DNA from: CAZDSS01 sp964508185
Lineage (GTDB): Bacteria > Pseudomonadota > Alphaproteobacteria > Sphingomonadales > Govanellaceae
Direction of reading: 5' to 3'
Length of the DNA: 5,698 nt
NCBI GenBank assembly: GCA_964508185.1
Contig: CAZDSS010000142.1
Coordinates: 1 to 5,698 of the forward strand
Position 1 is the first letter of the stretch. Every line of letters begins with the position of its first letter. A program made the translations under genes and the position numbers. The notes beneath the pieces were generated by a model. It was not told the origin of the DNA and did not search any database. It saw only the letters and a program-made list of their open reading frames with translations. Shown in pieces: positions 1 to 4,554 of the stretch.

Positions 1-2
1 TG

Positions 3-62
3 CTGAGCAAGGTCAAGGAAACGAAGAACAACGAGGAATTCTTCGAATCCATGAACAACTGA
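3..62 (+). CDS. C-terminal end of an unidentified protein (partial)
   Basis: Reading in frame from base 3 gives 19 residues, LSKVKETKNNEEFFESMNN, followed by a TGA stop at 60-62. The tail is charged and polar, with no motif I recognise, so the product cannot be named. That it is a real gene end is supported by the strong intrinsic terminator that starts 22 bases after the stop and by the convergent gene on the other strand ending at 132. The rest of the gene lies to the left of the window. Reality of the gene end is moderately sure; function unknown. Confidence 0.6.
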   Translation: MSKVKETKNNEEFFESMNN

Positions 63-83
63 GCGGCAGCAAGCCGAAAAACG

Positions 84-117
84 AACGGCCGGGATGCAAG
101 TCCCGGCCGTTTTGTTT
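84..117 (+). terminator. Rho-independent terminator, probably bidirectional
   Basis: A perfect 11-bp stem (84-94 pairs with 101-111) encloses a six-base loop and is followed on the plus strand by TTTTGTTT (110-117). It sits 22 bases after the stop of the left-hand gene. On the minus strand the same hairpin is followed by a five-T run (AAAAA at 77-81 on the plus strand). It can therefore also end the minus-strand unit whose last gene stops at 132. This fits its place between two convergent genes. Confidence 0.88.
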
Positions 118-131
118 GATGGGTCAAATAG

Positions 132-1106
132 TTATGGGATAAGGAGAGAGGATCCCGTGGTCTTGCGGGCTTCCAGCGCCCGGTGCGCTTCCGGCGCGTC
201 CCTGAGGCTCCAGCGCTGGTGGATCTCGATCTTCACCTTGCCCGAGAGCACCGCGGCGAACAGGGCTTCTGCCCCTTCAACCAGGCGGCCGCGGTCGGCG
301 CAGTGGGTCATGAGCGTCGGCCGGGTGAAGTAGAGCGATCCCTTGCCGGCAAGCAGGCCGGAATCGATCGCCGGAATGGGTCCCGTGGCATTGCCGAAGC
401 TCACCATCATGCCGAAGGTCGCAAGGCAATCGAGCGATCCCTCGAAGGTGGCGGCGCCGACCGAGTCATAGACCACCGGCACGCCCTTGCCGCCGGTGAT
501 CTCGCGCACCCGGTCGGTGAAGTTCTCGCGGCTGTAGACGATCACGTGGTCGCAGCCATGGGCGCGGGCGAGCTCCGCCTTCTCGTCGTTGCCCACCGTG
601 CCGATGACGGTCGCGCCCAGGGCCTTCGCCCACTGGCAGGCGATGAGGCCGACGCCGCCCGCCGCCGCATGGAACAGGATGGTATCCCCCGGCTTCACCG
701 CATAGGTGCGGTGCAGGAGATAATGGGCGGTCATGCCCTTGAGCATCATGGCCGCCGCCTGTTCGTCGGAAATCCCGTCAGGGATCTTCACCACGCGGTC
801 GGCGGCGATCAGACGCTCCTCCGCATAGGCGCCAATGGGACCCGCGGGATAGGCGACGCGGTCGCCCGGCCTGAATTCGGTGACTTCCGCGCCGACCGCT
901 TCCACCACGCCCGCGGCCTCAAGCCCGATGCCGGTCGGTAGCGGCAGCGGATAGAGTCCCGTGCGGTGATAGACGTCGATGAAATTGAGACCGACGGCAG
1001 TCTGGCGGATGCGGATCTCGGCCGGGCCGGGAGCGCCGACCGTCACCTCCTGGATCTCGAGAACCTCGGGTCCGCCGTTGCGGTTGAGCCTGATCGCCTT
1101 CGTCAT
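132..1106 (-). CDS. qor: NADPH:quinone oxidoreductase, QorA/zeta-crystallin type
   Basis: A 324-residue cytoplasmic member of the medium-chain dehydrogenase/reductase superfamily, zeta-crystallin branch, about the length of E. coli QorA (327). It is expected to reduce quinones with NADPH; the exact substrate is not visible. The N-terminal GroES-like catalytic half includes GLNFIDVYHRTGLYP (residues 39-53) and EAAGVVEAVG (63-72). The Rossmann half carries the nucleotide-binding AAAGGVG at 147-153, inside the stretch FHAAAGGVGLIACQWAKALG, which matches what I recall of E. coli QorA. VVYDSVG (211-217) and the C-terminal SSLLIP are also shared. No structural zinc-binding Cys cluster is present, as expected for this branch. 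It is last in the minus-strand unit, 5 bases after the hydrolase stop. Its Shine-Dalgarno GAGG (1110-1113) overlaps that stop codon, pointing to translational coupling. ATG start, TAA stop. Confidence 0.93.
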   Translation of the reverse strand: MTKAIRLNRNGGPEVLEIQEVTVGAPGPAEIRIRQTAVGLNFIDVYHRTGLYPLPLPTGIGLEAAGVVEAVGAEVTEFRPGDRVAYPAGPIGAYAEERLIAADRVVKIPDGISDEQAAAMMLKGMTAHYLLHRTYAVKPGDTILFHAAAGGVGLIACQWAKALGATVIGTVGNDEKAELARAHGCDHVIVYSRENFTDRVREITGGKGVPVVYDSVGAATFEGSLDCLATFGMMVSFGNATGPIPAIDSGLLAGKGSLYFTRPTLMTHCADRGRLVEGAEALFAAVLSGKVKIEIHQRWSLRDAPEAHRALEARKTTGSSLLIP

Positions 1107-1111
1107 GCGCC

Positions 1112-1813
1112 TCAGGCCCCGAGATGCTTGCGCAGGAAGTCGAGGCTGCGCCCGTTGGCGAGATCGGCCGCTTCCTTGTTGTAATGCTGGCCGTTCAGGC
1201 GGGTGAAGGCGTGATCCATGCCGGGATAGTCGTGGATCGTCACATTCGGGTTGCCGTCCAGTGCGTCATGGATCTTCTTCTGCGCCGTGGCGTCCACGAA
1301 GGCGTCTGCCTGGGCGATGTGCAGCATCAGGGGCTTGCGGATGTTCTTCGCCTCATCCAGCTTCCCGTCGATGCCGACGCCGTAATAGCCGATCGCCGCA
1401 TCGATGTCCGAACGGGTGGCCATGAGATAGGCGAGCAGCCCGCCGAGGCAGTAGCCCTGGCAGCCCACCTTGCCGTTGACGCCGTCGAGCTTGCGCAGAT
1501 GATCGAGGGTCGCGATCAGGTCCTCGATCCCCTTGTCCACGTCAAAGCCCTGATAGAGCTCCATCGCCCGCTTCCAGCCTTCTTCGGTCTGGGAATTGAG
1601 ATCGACGCCCGGCTCCTGCCGCCAGAACAGGTCGGGGGCGAGCGCCACGAACCCCTCGTCAGCGAGGCGGTCGGCGACGGCGCGCACATTGGCATTGATG
1701 CCGAAGATCTCCTGGATCACGATGACGCCCGGGCCCTTCCCCGATTTCGGGCGGGCGAGATAGCCGGCGAACTGGCCGCCGTCCCTGGACGCGATCTGGA
1801 TTCTTTCGCTCAT
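1112..1813 (-). CDS. Dienelactone hydrolase family protein
   Basis: A 233-residue alpha/beta hydrolase of the dienelactone hydrolase (DLH) family, nearly the same length as the classical Pseudomonas enzyme. The catalytic residues line up at the expected spacing: Cys122 in the nucleophile elbow GYCLGG (120-125), Asp170 in IAQADAF, and His201 in GMDHAF. Glu35 in IQEIFGIN matches the glutamate that gates the nucleophile in classical DLH. Classical DLH opens the lactone ring of dienelactone in chlorocatechol breakdown, but nothing nearby encodes aromatic degradation. The real substrate is therefore unknown, and a general lactone or ester hydrolase role is as likely. No signal peptide; cytoplasmic. 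It has a good Shine-Dalgarno, AAGGAG (1820-1825), six bases from the ATG. The 41-base gap to the upstream alkyltransferase is AT-richer than its surroundings. It is the middle gene of a three-gene unit. Confidence 0.93.
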   Translation of the reverse strand: MSERIQIASRDGGQFAGYLARPKSGKGPGVIVIQEIFGINANVRAVADRLADEGFVALAPDLFWRQEPGVDLNSQTEEGWKRAMELYQGFDVDKGIEDLIATLDHLRKLDGVNGKVGCQGYCLGGLLAYLMATRSDIDAAIGYYGVGIDGKLDEAKNIRKPLMLHIAQADAFVDATAQKKIHDALDGNPNVTIHDYPGMDHAFTRLNGQHYNKEAADLANGRSLDFLRKHLGA

Positions 1814-1819
1814 CTTTTG

Positions 1820-1825
1820 CTCCTT
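1820..1825 (-). promoter_or_regulatory. Ribosome-binding site of the dienelactone hydrolase gene
   Basis: The minus strand reads AAGGAG six bases before the ATG at 1813. It is the strongest ribosome-binding site of the three minus-strand genes and gives the hydrolase its own initiation signal, independent of the upstream alkyltransferase. Confidence 0.75.
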
Positions 1826-1854
1826 GTTTCAATAACTAGATGTTCGAGTGCAGG

Positions 1855-2328
1855 TCAGAGCGGCAGGCGCAGGTCTTCCGCTTCGCCGGCGCCTTCAAGC
1901 CGCAACAGGAATGCCTTGGTCTCAAGCCCGCCGTCGCCGCTGTATCCGGCGAGGCGGCCGTCCCGCGCCACCACGCGATGGCAGGGGATCAGGATGGGTA
2001 TGGGATTGCGCGCGCAGGCCATGCCGACGGCCCGGGCGTGCGATCCGAGCTCCGCGGCGAGCCGGCCGTAAGTCACCACCTCGCCATAGGGAATATCCAT
2101 GAGCCGCCGCCACAGCCGGGTGAAGAAGCTGGTGCCGCCGGGGGCGAGCGGCAGATCGAAGGTCTTGAGATCGCCGTCGAAATAGGCCTCCAGCTGGCAC
2201 TTCGCTTCCTTGAGAAGCGGGCTCGGCTCCTGCAGCGATCCCCAGCCCCAGTCGAGAGACACGATGGCGCCATCCCATTCGTGGATGGTGATGTCGCCCA
2301 CCGGGCTATGACAGGAAAGCTGCGGCAT
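1855..2328 (-). CDS. ogt: Methylated-DNA--[protein]-cysteine S-methyltransferase
   Basis: A suicide DNA-repair protein that moves the alkyl group from O6-alkylguanine (or O4-alkylthymine) to its own cysteine. From the ATG at 2328 it is 157 residues, with SPVG near the N-terminus. The active-site motif IPCHRVV has its acceptor Cys about residue 116. Upstream lie the usual elements: VVTYGRLA (DNA-binding tyrosine), ARAVG (the base-flipping arginine of the recognition helix) and the NP hinge. Downstream is GRLAGYSG...KAFLLRLEG, typical of the family. There is no Ada-type N-terminal domain, so this is the stand-alone Ogt/MGMT form. The start is a choice between TTG at 2331 and ATG at 2328. GAGGGG (2333-2338) sits properly for the ATG and too close for the TTG, so ATG is preferred. 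It is first gene of the minus-strand unit and is transcribed divergently from the DUF6489/ferredoxin/mnmE unit. Confidence 0.94.
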   Translation of the reverse strand: MPQLSCHSPVGDITIHEWDGAIVSLDWGWGSLQEPSPLLKEAKCQLEAYFDGDLKTFDLPLAPGGTSFFTRLWRRLMDIPYGEVVTYGRLAAELGSHARAVGMACARNPIPILIPCHRVVARDGRLAGYSGDGGLETKAFLLRLEGAGEAEDLRLPL

Positions 2329-2352
2329 CAAGCCCCTCGGATTGCAGGTTGA

Positions 2353-2382
2353 TTGACCCCTTGGGAGGTGAGAGTGTATGAG
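2353..2382 (+). promoter_or_regulatory. Candidate promoter for the DUF6489-ferredoxin-mnmE unit
   Basis: TTGACC (2353-2358, five of six matches to TTGACA) is followed after 18 bases by TATGAG (2377-2382, four of six to TATAAT). A start near 2389 would leave a leader of about 40 bases before the ATG at 2431. This reading conflicts with use of the strong Shine-Dalgarno at 2364-2371, which would then lie upstream of the transcript. Its -10 box also overlaps that of the minus-strand candidate. Only one of the two readings can be fully right. Confidence 0.28.
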
Positions 2383-2434
2383 ATCCGAAGGTCGCCCGCA
2401 ACTGGCCGGGCCCGTGAGGGGAGCGGCGCCATGA
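2364..2434 (+). other. Strong ribosome-binding site with an 18-codon leader ORF
   Basis: GGAGGTGA (2364-2371) is an eight-base exact complement to the 3' end of 16S rRNA. An ATG follows at 2378, six bases later, opening an ORF of 18 codons (MRSEGRPQLAGPVRGAAP). Its TGA (2432-2434) overlaps the ATG of the DUF6489-like gene (2431) as ATGA, the usual geometry of translational coupling. Alternatively, the same Shine-Dalgarno serves GTG at 2374, which is in frame with the DUF6489-like gene and would add 19 residues. The peptide resembles nothing I know, and a chance ORF is possible. Confidence 0.3.
2373..2401 (-). promoter_or_regulatory. Candidate sigma-70-type promoter for the ogt unit
   Basis: On the minus strand, TTGCGG (2396-2401) and TACACT (2373-2378) are 17 bases apart, each matching four of six consensus positions. 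Transcription would start near 2366, giving a leader of roughly 38 bases before the ogt ATG. It is the best-spaced pair I found by eye in this short divergent gap, but the match is modest, so confidence is low. Confidence 0.3.
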
Positions 2435-2721
2435 AGATCACCATCGATATCGACTGCACGCCCGAGGAAGCCCGCAGGTTCCTGGGTCTCCCCGATCTGG
2501 AGCGGTTCCAGGACATGGTCATGGAGGAATTGCGCGCGCGCTTCGCCCAGGGCTTGAGCGCCGCCGACATGCAGTCCCTCATGAAGATGTGGATGCCCAT
2601 GGGCGGCAAGGGATTTGAGGACATGCAGAAGGCCTTCTGGTCGCTCGCCACGGGCGGGGCGGGCGCGGGGGCTTCGCGAAGCGACCGGTCCGGGACCGGC
2701 GGGAAGGATGAGGACAAGTGA
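2431..2721 (+). CDS. DUF6489 family protein (function unknown)
   Basis: A small acidic protein of 96 residues with no signal peptide or membrane segment. The N-terminal half begins MKITIDIDCTPEEARRFLGLPDLE, which I recognise as the opening of the DUF6489 family of alphaproteobacteria; no function is established. A Met-rich helical stretch follows (MQSLMKMWMPMGGKGFEDMQKAFW, about residues 47-70). The tail (about 74-96) is low-complexity Gly/Ala/Ser ending in charged GKDEDK. The ATG at 2431 is chosen because the family normally starts at this MKI and GAGGGGAG (2416-2423) lies seven bases upstream. An in-frame GTG at 2374 with a stronger Shine-Dalgarno is the alternative. Its stop overlaps the ferredoxin start by four bases (GTGA), so the two are probably co-translated. 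The family assignment is from memory and could be wrong; the gene itself is secure. Confidence 0.8.
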   Translation: MKITIDIDCTPEEARRFLGLPDLERFQDMVMEELRARFAQGLSAADMQSLMKMWMPMGGKGFEDMQKAFWSLATGGAGAGASRSDRSGTGGKDEDK

Positions 2722-3122
2722 CGGGCCGCAGTATCGCCGAAGTGAAGGACGCGCAGCGTCCCTTCTATGATTCCCACGTCTTCTGCTGCGTCAATACGCG
2801 GGTCAAGGGTCATCCCCGCGGCTGCTGCCAGGAGAAGGGCGCGATCGTCCTGCGCAACTACATGAAGGACCGGGCCAAGGAGCTCGGCATTCGCAGTGCG
2901 CGCATCAATGCCGCCCAGTGCCTCGACCGCTGCGAGCTGGGGCCGGTGATGGTGATCTATCCCGAGGGCATCTGGTACGGCTACAGGACCAAGGCGGATG
3001 TGGACGAGATCCTGCAGAGCCATCTCATCGAGGGCCGGGTGGTGGAGCGCCTTCTGCTCGATCCCGACGACGTGCCGGCGCCGGCCGGGAGCGAGGCCGG
3101 GGCGGCGTCTTCCGAAGCCTGA
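2718..3122 (+). CDS. (2Fe-2S) ferredoxin domain-containing protein, thioredoxin-like
   Basis: A 134-residue protein related to the thioredoxin-fold [2Fe-2S] ferredoxins (Aquifex Fd4/Shethna type, also seen in NuoE-like domains). Its cysteines are Cys23, Cys24, Cys36, Cys37, Cys68 and Cys72. The spacing of 13, then about 32, then 4 reproduces the ligand pattern of this family (Cys 9, 22, 55 and 59 in Aquifex Fd4). CLDRCELGPVMVIYPEG (68-84) and WYGYRTKADVDEIL are typical of the domain. The tail from about 116 is Pro/Ala/Gly/Glu-rich and probably disordered. It is likely a soluble electron carrier in the cytoplasm; the partner is unknown. It starts at GTG 2718, overlapping the stop of the preceding gene as GTGA, with GAGGA just upstream. 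It is nine bases ahead of mnmE, so a redox role linked to the MnmE-MnmG tRNA modification enzyme is an attractive inference. Confidence 0.88.
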   Translation: MTGRSIAEVKDAQRPFYDSHVFCCVNTRVKGHPRGCCQEKGAIVLRNYMKDRAKELGIRSARINAAQCLDRCELGPVMVIYPEGIWYGYRTKADVDEILQSHLIEGRVVERLLLDPDDVPAPAGSEAGAASSEA

Positions 3123-3131
3123 GCGCGGGCC

Positions 3132-4463
3132 GTGGCGGACACCATATTCGCCCTGTCCAGCGGCCGGGGCCGCGCAGGCGTCGCGGTCTTCCGCCTGTCG
3201 GGGCCCAATGCCGCCGCGGCGGGTGAACGCCTTCTGCGCGGACCCTTGCCCGAGGCGCGGCGGGCGCGCCTTGCCTGGATCCATGACCCCGAAGATGACG
3301 GGCCTCTGGACCAGGCCCTCGTCCTCTGGTTTCCGGGACCCCGCAGCTTCACCGGCGAAGACGTGCTGGAGCTTCATGTCCATGGCGGCACGGGGGTGAT
3401 CGCGGCCGTCACCCGCGCGCTGCAGGCGCTGCCCGGCCTGCGTCTCGCCGAGCCCGGGGAATTCTCCAGACGTGCCTTCCTCAACGGGCGGTTCGACCTG
3501 ACGGCGGCCGAAGGGCTCGCCGACCTCATCAATGCGGAAACGGATGCCCAGCGGCGCCAGGCCCTCGGTCAGATGGCCGGACGGGCCGCGGCCGTCTATG
3601 ACGCCTGGCGGCAGCAGCTCGTCTCGGCGCTCGCCATGATCGAGGCCGACATCGATTTCGCCGACGAGGACCTGCCGGAGGACGTGGCCGCCCGCGCCGC
3701 GCCCCTCGTCGACGCACTGATGGGGGAGATGCGCGCGGCCCTCGCCGACGAGCGGCGTGGGGAGCGGCTGCGCGATGGGCTCACGGTCGCCATCGTCGGC
3801 CCGCCGAACGTGGGAAAGTCGAGCCTGCTCAATGCCCTCGCCCGGCGCGAGGCGGCCATCGTCTCCGACATCGCGGGCACCACCCGGGACGTGATCGAGG
3901 TCCATATGGATCTGGGCGGCTGGCCGGTGACCCTTCTCGATACCGCAGGGCTCCGCGACTCCGCCGACGTCATCGAACGGGAGGGGATCGCCCGCGCCCG
4001 CGCCCGGGCGCAGGCGGCGGACCTCCGGCTCGTGATGATCGACGCCCGGGACTGGCCGGCGCTTCCGGCGGAAGTGGCGGCGCTGCTCGACGACAACAGC
4101 ATCCGGGTCGCCAACAAGGCCGATCTTTCCGGCGCTCGGGACGGCGCGACGAACGGCTGGCATTTCATCAGCGTGCGGGACGGGCAGGGGCTGGATCGCC
4201 TGGTTGCGGAGATCGAGCGCCGGGCCGAGGCGCTGCTCGGCGGCCGGGAGGCGGTGCTCATCACCCGGGCCCGTCACCGGGCTGCGGTGGAGGAGGCGCT
4301 CGTCCATCTCGAGCGCTTCACGAGGGCGCTCGGCCGCGGGGAGCTGGAATTGCTGGCGGAGGATCTGCGTCTTGCCGCCCGCGCGCTTGGCCGCATCACG
4401 GGACGGATCGAGGTGGACGACATCCTGGACGTGATCTTCAGCGAGTTCTGCATCGGCAAGTGA
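3132..4463 (+). CDS. mnmE: tRNA uridine-5-carboxymethylaminomethyl(34) synthesis GTPase MnmE
   Basis: With MnmG this G protein adds (carboxymethyl)aminomethyl at C5 of wobble U34, using GTP hydrolysis, a methylene-tetrahydrofolate one-carbon unit and glycine or ammonium. It has 443 residues (E. coli 454). The N-terminal folate-binding domain includes RSFTGEDVLELHVHGG (71-86) and EPGEFSRRAFLNGRFDL. The helical domain is interrupted by the G domain: P-loop GPPNVGKS (223-230), AGTTRD (249-254 region), DTAG (270-273) and NKAD (328-331). The conserved C-terminal CIGK closes the protein, with Cys440 matching the functionally important Cys451 of E. coli. All key motifs are intact. The GTG start at 3132 gives the expected short N-terminus (MADTIFALSSG), but the ribosome-binding site is weak. 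The nine-base gap to the ferredoxin gene suggests it depends on coupling. Confidence 0.97.
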   Translation: MADTIFALSSGRGRAGVAVFRLSGPNAAAAGERLLRGPLPEARRARLAWIHDPEDDGPLDQALVLWFPGPRSFTGEDVLELHVHGGTGVIAAVTRALQALPGLRLAEPGEFSRRAFLNGRFDLTAAEGLADLINAETDAQRRQALGQMAGRAAAVYDAWRQQLVSALAMIEADIDFADEDLPEDVAARAAPLVDALMGEMRAALADERRGERLRDGLTVAIVGPPNVGKSSLLNALARREAAIVSDIAGTTRDVIEVHMDLGGWPVTLLDTAGLRDSADVIEREGIARARARAQAADLRLVMIDARDWPALPAEVAALLDDNSIRVANKADLSGARDGATNGWHFISVRDGQGLDRLVAEIERRAEALLGGREAVLITRARHRAAVEEALVHLERFTRALGRGELELLAEDLRLAARALGRITGRIEVDDILDVIFSEFCIGK

Positions 4464-4486
4464 CGACGGGGCCCTTTCCGGCGCCA

Positions 4487-4502
4487 TGTTCCACGTGAAA
4501 CA
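4487..4502. other. parS: parS centromere site (ParB-binding)
   Basis: TGTTCCACGTGAAACA matches the classical bacterial parS consensus TGTTNCACGTGAAACA at every fixed position. It is palindromic except at the fifth base and its partner. ParB loads at such sites and spreads to build the chromosome-segregation complex with ParA and SMC. It is in the mnmE-mnmG gap, 23 bases after the mnmE stop and 52 before the mnmG start. This is the origin-proximal neighbourhood where chromosomal parS sites cluster. A chance match to 15 fixed bases outside coding sequence is very unlikely. Binding itself is not shown. Confidence 0.88.
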
Positions 4503-4504
4503 TT

Positions 4505-4532
4505 TTGCTTCCCGACCGGACTTTGATTAAAG
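4505..4532 (+). promoter_or_regulatory. Weak candidate promoter upstream of mnmG
   Basis: TTGCTT (4505-4510) and TTAAAG (4527-4532) are 16 bases apart, just after the parS site. They match the sigma-70 consensus poorly, and the second box lies within the hairpin at 4517-4536. The 91-base gap leaves room for a separate mnmG promoter, but read-through from mnmE is equally possible because no terminator is visible. Confidence 0.18.
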
Positions 4533-4536
4533 TCCG
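4517..4536 (+). promoter_or_regulatory. Hairpin in the mnmG leader
   Basis: CGGACTTT (4517-4524) pairs perfectly with AAAGTCCG (4529-4536) across a four-base GATT loop. It is followed by CCGCGG rather than a T run, so it is not an intrinsic terminator. It ends four bases before the mnmG Shine-Dalgarno GGAG (4541-4544). It could affect ribosome access or message stability, or be a DNA palindrome bound by a regulator. The structure is seen; any function is inference. Confidence 0.4.
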
Positions 4537-4554
4537 CCGCGGAGACAGCCAGAC

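Noticed and set aside
540..551. GATCACGTGGTC as a second parS site
   Set aside because: It shares only the central CACGTG with parS, lacks the outer TGTT/AACA arms, and lies within the qor coding sequence.
183..941. A 252-codon plus-strand open frame opposite qor
   Set aside because: Shadow of the QorA-type gene, which is recognisable along its full length on the minus strand.
1124..2071. A 315-codon plus-strand open frame opposite the hydrolase and ogt
   Set aside because: It spans two well-supported minus-strand genes and their gap, with no coherent domain or ribosome-binding site; treated as a shadow.
2329..2331. TTG at 2331 as the start of ogt
   Set aside because: The GAGGGG ribosome-binding site ends one base before it, too close for initiation; the adjacent ATG at 2328 has better spacing.
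2353..2430. Upstream extension of the DUF6489 gene to TTG at 2353
   Set aside because: There is no suitable ribosome-binding site for that TTG, and the family begins at the MKI at 2431. Only GTG 2374 remains as a serious alternative.
2328..4487. A 719-codon open frame on the minus strand across DUF6489, ferredoxin and mnmE
   Set aside because: It lies opposite three clearly conserved genes. The translation is rich in Arg, Pro, Gly and His with no recognisable domain. Such stop-free antisense frames are expected from high GC at third codon positions.
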